From the NCBI GenBank assembly GCA_963457535.1, contig OY734803.1:186001-250000 (forward strand): 64,000 nt of DNA. Direction: 5' to 3'. The notes beneath the pieces were generated by a model. The model searched no databases. It had not been told where the DNA came from and was given only the letters and a program-made list of their open reading frames with translations. The translations under genes and the position numbers were made by a program. The DNA comes from JAHRAW01 sp028066695. GTDB lineage: Bacteria > Pseudomonadota > Gammaproteobacteria > Arenicellales > Poriferihabitantaceae. Positions 1 through 9,616 of the stretch are shown piece after piece (position 1 is the first letter of the stretch; the number at the start of each line of letters is the position of its first letter).

Positions 1-3000
1 TCTCATTCGCGGTCAGACTCTGCAGATCCGCGCTGTCCTCGCCGACAAAATCAAAGGACGCGCCGGCCCAGACGCTGCCGGCGGTGGTCGCCGCGTTAAA
101 CGTGCCGCCGACGGCGATTTCCAGCGCGGCCACCTGCACATCGTATTTGCCGGGGGTCAAATTGGGAATGGAGACCATGGTGGTGGCGACGCGCGCCGAT
201 GCGGTGTAGGTGGAGACGCCGTCCGGCTTCCAGCGCGTGCGGTAACTCTGCACATCGGCGTCGTTCGGCGCGCGCCAGCGCACCTGCAGCGCGCCGCCCG
301 CGGAGACCGCCGAGAAGCCGCGCGGCGGGTCGGGGTTGACCGGCGGCGCGGCTGAAAAGCCGTCGCTCTCCACCCATGCGCTTCGCCCGGCTTCGCTGAC
401 CGAGGCGACCGCAAAGCGGTAGGTATTGCCCTGCTGCACACTCGGCGAGTTCCAAGTCGCGTCGGCGCTGCCGGTGGCGACGCCCGACGCGCCGCCGGTG
501 CCGTCCCATGTGCTGCCGCCCAGCGCCGACCAGCGCACCCGGTATTCGGTGATGGGCGCGCCGGCGACCGCGGCCGGCACATTCCAATCCAGGGAAAACG
601 CGAGTCGTCCGGGGATTACCAGCAGATTGCTCGGCGGATTCGGCAGGACCTGGCGGGTCGCGACCACGCGGTAGGTCTTTTGCGCCGAGCCGTCGTCGGC
701 GGTCACCACGATGGTGAAGGTGATGCTCGCGCCGACATCCAGCGCGGTCGGCGTGCTTGCCGTGCCGCTGGTTCCGGCGGCCGGCGTTCCGCTGTCCACT
801 TGCAGCGTGAAAGACGCGTGTTCGTCGTTCAGCGTCGCGGTGATGCCGACTTCGGCGCTGGCGTTCGGGGTAACCGAGGTGTAGTCGGCGGTGTCCGCGT
901 CAAACGCCGGCGACAAATCGCCGGAGGACATTTCCAGCGCGGAGAGGGTCGCGTCAATATTCGGCAGCGGCGTAACTTGCGCGGCGCTCCACGCGCTTGC
1001 GCCGGCGCTGTTGACCGCGGCCGCCGCGACATCGTAGGCGGATTTTTCCAGACCGGAGATTGTATAACTGCGCGCCGATGCGGCGACGCTTTCGCCGCAA
1101 TCGTTGTCGGTGGCGGTGTCGCCGTCATTGCATTCGGCGTCGTCGCCGCTCGCGTCCTGCCAGGGTCCGGGGCTGCCGGAGCCGTCGTCGCGCAACCGCC
1201 AGCGAACGCGGTAGTTGCTGATGGCGGCAAAACCGTCGCTCGCCGGCGGCTGCCAGTTAACGGTGATCTCGCGCCGCCCGGCGACCGTGGTCGGATTCGT
1301 CGGCGCGCCCGGCACGCCGACGCGCTTGACCACGATGACATAGGTCTCCTGCGAACTCCCGTCATCGGCGGTAACCGCGATGCGAAAGGTCTTTTCGCCG
1401 CCGGCGTCAATGGAAAACTCGGAACTCGCGGTTCCGCTCACGCCGGCCGCCGGGGTTTCGCTGTCTTCCTGCAGAGTGAATTGCGCGTTGGCTTGGTTCA
1501 GCATCGCGGTGATTGCGGTGCCGGTCTCGCTGTTGGCGAGCAATGCGTCATAGGAAAAAGTCGCGTCGTCAAAGGACGGCGTCAGCGAGCCGGGGGAAAT
1601 CGCCAGCGCCAGCAGGGTCGCATCGGTGGAGGCGAGCGGAGTCGCCTGCGCCGCGGTGTCGCCGCTCCACGCGCTCGCGCCGGCGCTGTTGACCGCGGCC
1701 ACCGCGACATCGTAGGAGACCTTGTCCAGTCCGGTAATCGCATAGGAGGTCGCCGATGACGCGACTTCCACGCCGCACATCGCTTCGTTGCTCGCGTCGT
1801 TGTCGTTGCATTCGGCGTCATCGCCGCTCGCGTCCTGCCAGGGTCCCGGCGTTCCGGTGCCGCTGACGCGCCAGCGCACGCGGTAGGAGGCGACCGGGCG
1901 GTCGCTGTCTTCGGCCGGGGCGGTCCAGGAAAAATTAATCGCGCGCACCGCGGCGGCTGCGGTCGGGCTGGTCGGCGTTGCCGGGGCGGTTACCGAGAGC
2001 GGGCTGCGGCTTTGCACCGCCGACCATGCGCCGGCTCCGAAAGTGTTCAGTCCGCGCACCCGCACATCGTAGGTCAGCGTGTTGTCCAGTTCGGCGATGG
2101 TGAAGTTGCCGGATTCGCCGCGGTCAATATACTTGCCGCAGGCAACCGAGGTTCCGGGGTCGTTTGCCGGGGCGGCGGCGCAGTCGGCGTCGTCGCCGGC
2201 GTCGTTCTGCCAGGCGCCGGCGGTCTGCGCGCCGGCGCCGTCCGGGTCGGCTGTGCGCCAGGTCGCCCGCCAGCCCTGCGCGTTGTGCGGCGCTTGCGAC
2301 AGGTAATTGACGCGCAGCGCGGCATCCAGACCGTCAAGCGTCACCGTGGGCGCCGACGGCGCGGCGGTTGCAGTTCCCGGATTCAAGCGCGAAACAAGTA
2401 TATTGATCAGCGGGCCCAACTGGCCGTCGCCGGTCTCCGCTTCAATCGCCTGAAATGAATTGAAGCCCGGCGCCAGCGGAATCACCTCCGTGCTCGCGCC
2501 GCTGGCGGCGCGCCTGCGGTTCGCCGCCGGGCCAAATTGGAAATCTCCGCCGCCCAGTGTGGTCGCGGTCGCCGCAATGCCGTCCACAAAGGACGACACA
2601 TTGTCCAGGGAGTGGCTCGTTCCCGTTAGGTCGATCACTTGGGAGCGAAACAATTCGCTTCCGACATACAGGCCCAAGGTCAGCGAGGTGAGCGAACTGC
2701 TGCCGACCACGATGCCGGCCGAGGCCGACCAAGCGGTCGCGCCGGAGACTTCGGCGCCGACTTGCACGTCGTATCGCCCGTCTGCCAGATTGCCCGGGAA
2801 GTCTTCGTCCTCCGGCTCGGTTATGGTGTAACTGAGCGTGCCGGCGGCGACGGAAACGCCGCTTGCGCCGCCGGTGTTGACCCATGCGGTGGAGCCGGCG
2901 CCTTGCGCCCAGCGGACTTTGTATGCGGTGACCGTGCCGGAGGCCGGCGCCGCCCAGCGGACTTCTATCAAACTGAAGCCGCCGCTGTCGCGGTGGTTTT

Positions 3001-3142
3001 GCTCCAGTTTCACCGAAGTCGGCTGCGCCAGCGCATCTTGCGCCGAAAACAGCGCGGGCAGGCAAAAAACCGCCGCGGCAAACAACGCCGCGCGCGGGCG
3101 GAGGAGGTGTCGGATTTTCGCGGGCATTTTTCGGCTCGTCAT
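1..3142 (-). CDS. Secreted multi-domain FN3 / cadherin-like protein A (3' end outside window)
   Basis: The frame stays open from an ATG at 3142 to the window edge, giving about 1047 visible residues, so the C-terminus is missing. The N-terminus is a Sec signal peptide: a basic start, a hydrophobic stretch (LFAAAVFCLPALF) and an ALA-Q cleavage site near residue 39. Next come FN3 domains of the type found in the next two genes (YKVRW, YRVRW, YDVQVAA strands). Two cadherin-like beta-sandwich modules (LxxLxxSxGxLxPxFD...VTADDGSSQ) sit near residues 530-640 and 730-840, and a third begins at the edge (LQSLTANE). There is no enzyme motif, so an extracellular adhesive or structural role is inferred. 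The ATG at 3127 is an alternative start; neither has a clear Shine-Dalgarno, but a TATAAT lies 21 nt upstream of 3142. By analogy with the paralogues the missing end may carry a dockerin-like tail. Confidence 0.85.
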   Translation of the reverse strand, partial: MTSRKMPAKIRHLLRPRAALFAAAVFCLPALFSAQDALAQPTSVKLEQNHRDSGGFSLIEVRWAAPASGTVTAYKVRWAQGAGSTAWVNTGGASGVSVAAGTLSYTITEPEDEDFPGNLADGRYDVQVGAEVSGATAWSASAGIVVGSSSLTSLTLGLYVGSELFRSQVIDLTGTSHSLDNVSSFVDGIAATATTLGGGDFQFGPAANRRRAASGASTEVIPLAPGFNSFQAIEAETGDGQLGPLINILVSRLNPGTATAAPSAPTVTLDGLDAALRVNYLSQAPHNAQGWRATWRTADPDGAGAQTAGAWQNDAGDDADCAAAPANDPGTSVACGKYIDRGESGNFTIAELDNTLTYDVRVRGLNTFGAGAWSAVQSRSPLSVTAPATPTSPTAAAAVRAINFSWTAPAEDSDRPVASYRVRWRVSGTGTPGPWQDASGDDAECNDNDASNEAMCGVEVASSATSYAITGLDKVSYDVAVAAVNSAGASAWSGDTAAQATPLASTDATLLALAISPGSLTPSFDDATFSYDALLANSETGTAITAMLNQANAQFTLQEDSETPAAGVSGTASSEFSIDAGGEKTFRIAVTADDGSSQETYVIVVKRVGVPGAPTNPTTVAGRREITVNWQPPASDGFAAISNYRVRWRLRDDGSGSPGPWQDASGDDAECNDGDTATDNDCGESVAASARSYTISGLEKSAYDVAAAAVNSAGASAWSAAQVTPLPNIDATLSALEMSSGDLSPAFDADTADYTSVTPNASAEVGITATLNDEHASFTLQVDSGTPAAGTSGTASTPTALDVGASITFTIVVTADDGSAQKTYRVVATRQVLPNPPSNLLVIPGRLAFSLDWNVPAAVAGAPITEYRVRWSALGGSTWDGTGGASGVATGSADATWNSPSVQQGNTYRFAVASVSEAGRSAWVESDGFSAAPPVNPDPPRGFSAVSAGGALQVRWRAPNDADVQSYRTRWKPDGVSTYTASARVATTMVSIPNLTPGKYDVQVAALEIAVGGTFNAATTAGSVWAGASFDFVGEDSADLQSLTANE

Positions 3143-3163
3143 TAATTCAAGAAGAGAATGGAC

Positions 3164-3169
3164 ATTATA
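3164..3169 (-). promoter_or_regulatory. -10 box for FN3 protein A
   Basis: A perfect TATAAT reads on the minus strand 21 nt upstream of the 3142 start codon. The hexamer 17 nt further upstream (CATTTT) is a poor -35, so this is a partial promoter call. Confidence 0.4.
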
Positions 3170-3189
3170 CATGCGCCGCCGGGGGTAAA

Positions 3190-3486
3190 ATGCGGGGCGC
3201 AGGACGAAACAATGAAATTTTGGCACAGGGAGCAAGCCGCGCGGCCGGCGCGGATGTTTTTCGCCAGAGCGCGCGGGAGTGGATCGGCTTTGCGCGCGAT
3301 GACGCGGGGAAGTTGTGGATAGCCGGCTGGAAACAAACCGACGACGGCAAGATGTATCTCAACACAATCCATCGCGCAAAGCCGGCGCAATTGCAACAGG
3401 CGGAGAAAAAATGGCGGAGGGTGAAAAATGAGCGCCTGGGGGTGGGCAAATCTCCCCTCATGGCTCAAGGCCGGTTATGCCGCTGA
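3190..3486 (+). CDS. Small hypothetical protein (98 aa), uncertain
   Basis: This short open frame lies between the divergent FN3 protein A and the SDH proteinase. Its middle looks protein-like and soluble (REWIGFARDDAGKLWIAGWK, then TDDGKMYLNTIHRA and a basic helix AQLQQAEKKWRR), with an ordinary amino-acid balance for this genome. The N-terminal 25 residues look like non-coding translation, so the true start may lie further in, or the frame may be a remnant. It lacks a strong ribosome site. I do not recognise the family. The surrounding 3143-3729 interval otherwise holds only promoter-like sequence. Confidence 0.3.
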   Translation: MRGAGRNNEILAQGASRAAGADVFRQSAREWIGFARDDAGKLWIAGWKQTDDGKMYLNTIHRAKPAQLQQAEKKWRRVKNERLGVGKSPLMAQGRLCR

Positions 3487-3622
3487 CTCAAGCGCTCGCG
3501 AATTATCTTACCGCCCTGCTCCGCCGTGTCAAGCGGATTGTGGAAAAAAGTTCGCCGGTTTTTGCGGTTTTTTGGGGAATTTTCCCTTGTGCGCCGCTTT
3601 TTGCGGCGGGATAAAGCGTGGT

Positions 3623-3657
3623 TTGTGCAACCTCAATATCCGAGGGTATGCTATTAT
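3623..3657 (+). promoter_or_regulatory. Candidate sigma70-like promoter for the SDH proteinase pair
   Basis: TTGTGC (3623-3628), an 18-nt spacer and TATGCT (3647-3652, overlapping a second TATTAT at 3652-3657) lie about 75 nt upstream of the 3730 start codon, in an AT-richer patch. Confidence 0.4.
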
Positions 3658-3729
3658 CCGTGCCCATCTTCTCCCGCCCCAGTTGTGCGGGAATTGCGGC
3701 CAATGAAAACCGCGTTCGCGGAGGAAAAA

Positions 3730-4581
3730 ATGCAGCCACTTGACGACCAGATAAAAAACGAACTGAACCGGCGCATCGCCAAGATTGGGGAAAACCTTGG
3801 CGACATGGATGTGATGTCCATTATTGGCGCCATTGAGTATGGCGTAGACCATGGCGTCCGAGATGCGCTTGAATTGAAAGCGCGAAAAAAACCCGGAATT
3901 GCAATTGTTCTGGAAACCTTGGGCGGCCTCATCGATGTGGTCGAGCGTATTGTCCAAACAATCCGGCATTTCTATACGGAAGTCGTGGTGATTGTTCCCA
4001 ACACCGCGATGTCTGCCGGGACCTTGCTGGCGCTGAGCGCCGACCGGGTACTGATGGACTACTTTTCGCGGCTGGGCCCGATTGATCCGCAAATTTCCAA
4101 AGACGGCAAACTTGTCCCGGCGCTTTCTTACCTGAACCAGTATGAAAAACTGAACAAGAAAGCGGCCAGCGGCGAACTGACCACCGCGGAATACGCAATG
4201 CTCAAACAACTTGACCTGGGAGAGTTGTACCAGTTCGAGCGGGCAAAGGAATTGTCGGTGGAGTTGCTGGTCAAGTGGCTGTCCCAGTATAAGTTCAAGA
4301 ACTGGAAGCGAACTCAAAGCGCCAAGCAGAAAGTCAGCGAAGAAATGAAGCAGGATCGCGCTGATAAAATTGCCCGAATGCTGAGCGATCCGGAGCGGTG
4401 GCATTCTCACGGGCGCGGCATTGACATCTTCACGCTGCGAAAAGAGTTACATTTGCAGATCGAAGATTTCTCGGAGAAAGAGGAACTGCGTGAGAGCATC
4501 AGCCATTACTTTGCTCTGTTGGCGAATTATGTGGCCCGCCAGCAGATGACCATCTTTGTCCACACTGAGGAGTTCTTTTAA
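3730..4581 (+). CDS. SDH-family Clp-fold serine proteinase
   Basis: The protein has 283 aa, the usual size for the serine dehydrogenase-proteinase (SDH_sah) family, a ClpP/SppA-type crotonase-fold peptidase. Visible hallmarks are an oxyanion-type LETLGGLID turn (about 61-69), the nucleophile loop NTAMSAGTLLALSAD with Ser95, and LGPIDPQ (115-121) typical of Clp-fold integral or soluble proteases. No signal peptide or clear transmembrane helix is seen, so it should be cytoplasmic. The start at 3730 is chosen because GGAGG lies 5 nt upstream; the frame is open upstream to 3526 without a ribosome site. The next gene follows after 1 nt. Codon use is less GC-extreme than in the flanking FN3 genes, which fits an inserted unit. 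The substrate is unknown. Confidence 0.85.
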   Translation: MQPLDDQIKNELNRRIAKIGENLGDMDVMSIIGAIEYGVDHGVRDALELKARKKPGIAIVLETLGGLIDVVERIVQTIRHFYTEVVVIVPNTAMSAGTLLALSADRVLMDYFSRLGPIDPQISKDGKLVPALSYLNQYEKLNKKAASGELTTAEYAMLKQLDLGELYQFERAKELSVELLVKWLSQYKFKNWKRTQSAKQKVSEEMKQDRADKIARMLSDPERWHSHGRGIDIFTLRKELHLQIEDFSEKEELRESISHYFALLANYVARQQMTIFVHTEEFF

Positions 4582-4582
4582 C

Positions 4583-4783
4583 ATGACAAAAGCATCGCAC
4601 AAGCATTCCCCGCTCTTTGATGCACATCTGAAGAGCAACCCAAAAGTATCCAAATCTGTCGTCGAGCAATACCAGATGCTTGAAAAGGAACTGCACCGGC
4701 TCGGGGTGGATACGCGCGCGCGGTACACTCTGTCGCATCCCTTTGACCGAGTGGCTTATCGCCACCGCCCAAAGGCGAAGTAA
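4583..4783 (+). CDS. Small conserved-looking partner of the SDH proteinase (66 aa)
   Basis: The ATG sits 1 nt after the proteinase stop codon, with GAGGAG inside the end of the upstream gene acting as ribosome site, so the two are translationally coupled. The protein is charged and helical (VEQYQMLEKELHRLGVDTRA) and ends in a basic tail (HRPKAK). No membrane segment or known motif is visible. Its position suggests an adaptor, substrate or inhibitor for the proteinase, but that is only inference from context. The 111 nt that follow (4784-4894) show no gene and no clear terminator. Confidence 0.65.
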   Translation: MTKASHKHSPLFDAHLKSNPKVSKSVVEQYQMLEKELHRLGVDTRARYTLSHPFDRVAYRHRPKAK

Positions 4784-4894
4784 CCGGGGAAAACAAGATC
4801 TGCCGGAGAGCGGACTTCACGCCCAACACATCCCCTGTTAGTCGACGGCGCGAATGGACCGGGTTTTGACCGCAACGCGGCCCCGGCAGCCTCC

Positions 4895-7800
4895 TTACCC
4901 CCCCGGCAGCAGCCGCGTGATGTTCGCCTCCACTTTCGCGCGTTCGGCCTCGTCGGTGATGGAGAAGCCGGCGAAAAGTTCGTCGCCGCGCAAGCCGAAG
5001 ATGTGGCGGGCGATGAGGATGCCGTCGTCGCCGTCGGCGTCGCCGTCGCCGTCCACATCCAGCGCGGTGGAATCCACGCCGTCTTTCAGCGCGGATTCGT
5101 GGGCGGCGACATTGCCGGCGCTTTGGCCGTGCAGCAGCGAGGCGCCGCGCACGCCGAGCAAATACCGCGCGGTGATGATGCCGTCGCGCGCGTTTGCCGC
5201 GGCTTCGGTGTCGGTGTCAGCCGTGTCCAAGTCCAGGTCAAAAGAGACCAGGCGAATGTTGAACACCAGTTGGTCTTTGACCGTGTCCGGAGTGGAAGCG
5301 TCTTCGGCGGTGAAAGTCGCGGCGACGGTAACCGGCAGTTCGCTCAGGGTATACGGCACCATGCTTGCGTCCCCGCTGTTGTCCCCGGGGGTGCCGCTGA
5401 GTTGGCGGGTTTCAGCGTCAAAATCCAAACCGATGAGCAGTTTGTTCAGATTGCCGTCCGGATCCGCCAGCGCGTAGGAAATCGGCGCGCTGCCGCCGCG
5501 CGCCTGCGGCAGCGTTACCGGCTGTGAAAGCGGAATGCCGAGCGCCAGCACCACTTCTTCCTGCGGTTCAACAAAGGTCAGCACGTCGGTCGGAGTGGAT
5601 TCAATCGCCGCCCATGAGCCGATGCCGACGTTGTTCACCGCGGCGACTTCCACATCGTAGTTCATGTTGTTGTTCAGGCCGGTGATGGTGTAACTGGCGG
5701 CGTCAAAGGCGAGCATTTCGCCGCACATGTTGTCGTTTTCCATGTTGGTGTCGTTGCATTCGGCGTCCACGCCGCTTGCGTTGCGCCAGCTGTCGACCGC
5801 GCCGTCGCGCTGCCAGCGAATGCGGTATTCGGTGATGTCGTTGCGCGCCAGCGGAGTCCAACTTATGCGCAGCCCCTCGTTGATCGGGCGCGCCGCCAGA
5901 TCTTCCACCGTCGGCGGAAGCGCGCGTTCCACTATCACTTCCAGCGGCGAGCGCACCGTGCCCGAGGCGGCGCCGCGCGCGCCGAGCAGGTCCACCGCGC
6001 GGTAGAACAGCGATTTTGTTTCGGCGGTGGTCGGCGTGCCGGTCAGCATGCGAGTTTCGCCGTCAAACTCCAGTCCGGCCGGCAACTCGCCTTCCAGCAC
6101 ATAGGTATACGGCGCGAAGCCGAGCGTCAGCGCCGGAAGTTCGGCGCGCAACGCGGTGTTGATGGTCAGCGTCATCGCGGCCGGCGCGGCTTCAGACAGC
6201 ACCGGCGGCGGCGCCAGCGACAGCGGAAACTCGTAGGAACTTTCGCGCGGCGGCCGCGCCGAGTCGCGCACTTTGTAGGTGAGTTTGATTTCGGTCAATT
6301 CCGAAACCGTCGGCGGTCCGTCCGGAGCGGCCGCGGTCGCCAGCCGGCGCGTATTCGGAGTGTAGGCCAGATAGGTCGGCACGCCTTCCAGCAAATGCGA
6401 GACGCGCCCGACCGCGCCGTAGGCGCGCGGCAGCACGACTTCCGAGGCGACATTTCCATCGGCGTGAAAGCGCACCCGCGGTTGAATCGGCGTCAGCAGC
6501 GGAAGCATGGCGCGGGTCACGGTGACCTGGTAGGTGCGCGTGGTTTCGCCGTCGTCGGCGGTGACCACCACTGCAAAGACATTTTCGCCGGACGACAGCG
6601 TGAAGTCGCGCGAGGCGATGTTGTTGCGCCCCATCCAGCGTTGTCCGCCGGTTTTGCCGATGGTGAAACTCGCGAACTGCCCTTTCGCCTCGGCGGTGAA
6701 GCGCATGCGCTCCACTTCGCTGCCGACTTCCATCGTGTATTCGGTGGTTTCCGCGTCAAAGTTCGGCGAGATCGTTCCGGTGGAGGGGCGCAGCGAGAGC
6801 AGCGCGGTTTCGGCGCTGCGCCGCGGCGTCGCCGAGACCGAGGTGGTCCATTCGCTGACCGCGCCGGAGGCGCCCCGGTGCATCGCGGCAACCTGCACTT
6901 CGTATTCGGTGTCAAGTTCCAGCGGCCCTATCAGGCCCTCGGTCAATGCCACCGAGCCCAGCGCCACGCCGTCCTCGCCGCCCGGCCCCTCCCAGGTGTT
7001 GTCGGAGCCGCCTTTGACATCGTCGTCGTCGGACCAGCGCACACGGTAGTTGCCAATCCTTTCGCCGCCGGCGCGCTCGGGCGCCTGCCAGTTCACCTTG
7101 AGTTTTCGGCCTTCGGCCTGGGTAACGCTCAGAAAGCGCGGTATGCCGGGCAGCGTCACAGGCACGCTCGCGGCGTTGGCGGCAAGGGTGCTTTCCTGCG
7201 CGATGCGCGACCACTCGCTGTCGCCGATGCCGTTGCTTGCCCGAACTTGCACATCGTATTTGGTTGTGCCGGCCAGTCCGCTGTAAATGTATTCGGTCGG
7301 GGCCGGGGTTCCGGTGATGGTGACGGGAGCCTCCCATGCGCCGGCGGCGGTGTCGCCGACCGCGGAGGTGCGAACACGCACATCATAGCCGGAGATTCCG
7401 TCGCCCCTTTCAAACGGCTTGCTCCACTGCACCAGCAGAGAGGGAACCGTGCCGGGTCGCTGAGTAAGGATCACATCCTGCGGGGCTTCGGGTGTGGTCG
7501 CGAGGGTGATCTCCCAGGCCGAGTAGTCACTTCGGCCGCCGGGCCCTTCCGCGGCGAGTTGCACGCTGTAGAATGCGCCGTATTGCAGCGCGCCGGCCGG
7601 TATCGTGTAGGCGCGCGCGGTGGCAGGCAGGCGAACGCCGTCTTCGCCGCCTTCGTTGGTAAATTCGCCGTTGGGAAGAACCCGCCAGCGCACCAGGTAG
7701 TTGCTGATTTGCGCCTTCGCGGCATTGGGCGGCCGAGTCCAGGTCAGGTCAAAGTTGGCGTCGCCGCCGAATGCAACCGCAAAATTGCCGGGGAAATTGG

Positions 7801-9616
7801 CCGGCGGAATCAGTTCCGGCGTGGTCGGCTGCGGCGGAGTGGTTGTGGCGGTCGCCGACCAGACGCCCCATCCGCTGCTGTTGCGCGGGCGAATGCGCAC
7901 CGTGTATTGGGTGCCGGGGGTGATGGTCAGTCCGGAGGCGGTGCTGTTGTCAAACACCAGCGGGCTTCCGGTGGAAGCCGCCCACATGTCGCTTTGCTTG
8001 ACGCCGGGGATGTTGTAAGTCCCGGTGTGCGTGTTGCCGCTTTCGGTGAGTTCCCACTCGTATTGAAAAATGGTGGAGCCGCCGTCGTATGTCGGCGGAA
8101 ACCATCGCAGCGTCATGGTGTTGTGCGTGGAAGTGAACGAGGTGAGGCGCGGCGCCCCCTCCGGCACCACGGTGCGCGGCCGCGCCGAGGTGGTAAGACT
8201 GTTGGACCAGACTCCGGTTTTGGCTTCGTTGAAAGCGCGCACCTGCGTTTGCGTGCCGCGCTCGGTCGGCAAATCGGTTACCAGAAAACTGTGCGCCAGG
8301 CGCACGCTGCGGCCGTCCGCGCTGCGCTCGGCGCGCGCGCCCGGATTGAGATAGGCGCCGGACGGCAGGCCGAGGCGCGGCGGATCAAATACGCGGAATT
8401 CATAGCCGAGAATTTCCAGCGCCGGATCGGCCGGCGGCGTGAAGTGAAACATGACCTGGCGGTTGCGCTGCTGCGCGAACTGCAGGGTCGGCGCGCCCGG
8501 CGCGTTCTGCGACTGGCCCCTGGAGCCGGCGGTGGACTGAATGGCGTTGGACCACTCGGACTGCAGGTTTTGCGCGTTCACCACGCGCATTTGGTAGCGG
8601 ACGACATGCCGGCCGTCAATGCCGGTGATGGTCAGCGAGTTGCCGCCCTGAATGCGAATAAAAGTGCCGTCCTCGCCGCCGCCGGCGCTGTGCCAGTTGG
8701 CGGTGTCCGCGGCGCTCAGTCCGGGGCCGGAGACCAGCCGCCAGCGGTAGACCACGCCGATGATCGGCGCGCCGCCGTTGTTGGCGAGCGTCCAGTTCAG
8801 CAGCATTTTGTTGTGGCGCGGCTGCAAACTCATCACCGGCGTCGCCGGATTGGTGTAGGGCATGCTCTCCACCGAATCCGACCATTCGCCGAGTCCGCGG
8901 CGGTTGTAGCCGGCGATCTGCACCGCGTAGGTCTGCCCGTTGGTCAGACCTGCGATGACGTGGTCGCGGCGGTCGGCGATGCTGACTCCCGCGGAGGCCG
9001 GAATGCGCACGCCGAATTCGCCGCCCGGATTGATCCAGTCGGTGGAGCCGGCGCCGCGCGCCCAGCGCACCGCATACCCGTCCGGCTGCTGCTGCGTGGC
9101 GCTGGAGGTGAAGCCGCCGAGCCAGTTGACCTCAATTTTGCCGTTCATCGGTTTCAGGTGCAGGCCGCTCACTCGAGGCGGCGTGCCCACGCCGGTGTTT
9201 GCGCGAATCGCGGTTCCGCTCCACCGGGTGACCTCGGCGCCGGACACCATTTTGGACGAGCCGAGTTCAATGTCGTATCCGGTGTTGGGAATGAGTTGCG
9301 CCAGGCGAATGCCGGTCGCCGCGGTTCCGCCCGGCACCACCAAGCCGTTGATTCCGCTCGGGTTGAGCCAAGTGCCCGCGCCCGGCGTGGTCCAGCGAAT
9401 GCGGTAGTGCAAAAGTTGTCCGGCGTTGGTCGCCGGCGTCCACGCCCAGGTCAGCGTGGTGAGGTCGGCGCTCCATACGACCGCGCTCGGCAAATCGGCC
9501 GCGGCGGCGTTTTGCGCGCGCGCGGCCGGCGAGGCCGCAAACGCGGCAAGAAATCCGGCGGCAAGCAGCGCGGCAAGTTTCGCGGTGATTTTCATGCTGG
9601 CGCGGGCGGGTTTCAT
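4895..9616 (-). CDS. Giant secreted FN3 / cadherin-like protein B with dockerin-like C-terminus
   Basis: This is a 1573-aa predicted extracellular protein. A signal peptide (LAALLAAGFLAAFAA, cleavage near ARAQ at about 34) is followed by about eight FN3 domains (to about 940) and a cadherin-like beta-sandwich (about 950-1050, ending VVTADDGETTRTYQVTVTRA). Putative Ig-like modules follow (GLEFDGETRMLTGTP), then another FN3 (about 1265-1370), a second Ig-like module, and a C-terminal pair of dockerin/EF-hand-like loops (ARDGIITARYLLGVRG; DVDGDGDADGDDGILIARH). The start codon overlaps the stop of FN3 protein C as ATGA, so the two are coupled; an internal ATG at 9595 also gives a good signal peptide. 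It is close in sequence and domain order to protein C, evidently a tandem duplicate. No catalytic motif is seen. The dockerin-like end suggests calcium binding or tethering to a partner. Confidence 0.88.
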   Translation of the reverse strand: MKPARASMKITAKLAALLAAGFLAAFAASPAARAQNAAAADLPSAVVWSADLTTLTWAWTPATNAGQLLHYRIRWTTPGAGTWLNPSGINGLVVPGGTAATGIRLAQLIPNTGYDIELGSSKMVSGAEVTRWSGTAIRANTGVGTPPRVSGLHLKPMNGKIEVNWLGGFTSSATQQQPDGYAVRWARGAGSTDWINPGGEFGVRIPASAGVSIADRRDHVIAGLTNGQTYAVQIAGYNRRGLGEWSDSVESMPYTNPATPVMSLQPRHNKMLLNWTLANNGGAPIIGVVYRWRLVSGPGLSAADTANWHSAGGGEDGTFIRIQGGNSLTITGIDGRHVVRYQMRVVNAQNLQSEWSNAIQSTAGSRGQSQNAPGAPTLQFAQQRNRQVMFHFTPPADPALEILGYEFRVFDPPRLGLPSGAYLNPGARAERSADGRSVRLAHSFLVTDLPTERGTQTQVRAFNEAKTGVWSNSLTTSARPRTVVPEGAPRLTSFTSTHNTMTLRWFPPTYDGGSTIFQYEWELTESGNTHTGTYNIPGVKQSDMWAASTGSPLVFDNSTASGLTITPGTQYTVRIRPRNSSGWGVWSATATTTPPQPTTPELIPPANFPGNFAVAFGGDANFDLTWTRPPNAAKAQISNYLVRWRVLPNGEFTNEGGEDGVRLPATARAYTIPAGALQYGAFYSVQLAAEGPGGRSDYSAWEITLATTPEAPQDVILTQRPGTVPSLLVQWSKPFERGDGISGYDVRVRTSAVGDTAAGAWEAPVTITGTPAPTEYIYSGLAGTTKYDVQVRASNGIGDSEWSRIAQESTLAANAASVPVTLPGIPRFLSVTQAEGRKLKVNWQAPERAGGERIGNYRVRWSDDDDVKGGSDNTWEGPGGEDGVALGSVALTEGLIGPLELDTEYEVQVAAMHRGASGAVSEWTTSVSATPRRSAETALLSLRPSTGTISPNFDAETTEYTMEVGSEVERMRFTAEAKGQFASFTIGKTGGQRWMGRNNIASRDFTLSSGENVFAVVVTADDGETTRTYQVTVTRAMLPLLTPIQPRVRFHADGNVASEVVLPRAYGAVGRVSHLLEGVPTYLAYTPNTRRLATAAAPDGPPTVSELTEIKLTYKVRDSARPPRESSYEFPLSLAPPPVLSEAAPAAMTLTINTALRAELPALTLGFAPYTYVLEGELPAGLEFDGETRMLTGTPTTAETKSLFYRAVDLLGARGAASGTVRSPLEVIVERALPPTVEDLAARPINEGLRISWTPLARNDITEYRIRWQRDGAVDSWRNASGVDAECNDTNMENDNMCGEMLAFDAASYTITGLNNNMNYDVEVAAVNNVGIGSWAAIESTPTDVLTFVEPQEEVVLALGIPLSQPVTLPQARGGSAPISYALADPDGNLNKLLIGLDFDAETRQLSGTPGDNSGDASMVPYTLSELPVTVAATFTAEDASTPDTVKDQLVFNIRLVSFDLDLDTADTDTEAAANARDGIITARYLLGVRGASLLHGQSAGNVAAHESALKDGVDSTALDVDGDGDADGDDGILIARHIFGLRGDELFAGFSITDEAERAKVEANITRLLPGG

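Noticed and set aside
680..1759. Plus-strand open frame opposite FN3 protein A
   Set aside because: Low-complexity R/A/G translation opposite a well supported FN3/cadherin-like reading frame.
3428..3706. Small plus-strand frame before the SDH proteinase
   Set aside because: Overlaps the promoter region and encodes a cysteine-rich nonsense-like sequence without a ribosome site.
4784..4894. Possible intrinsic terminator or small RNA between the SDH pair and FN3 protein B
   Set aside because: No stable hairpin followed by a T-run could be found by eye.
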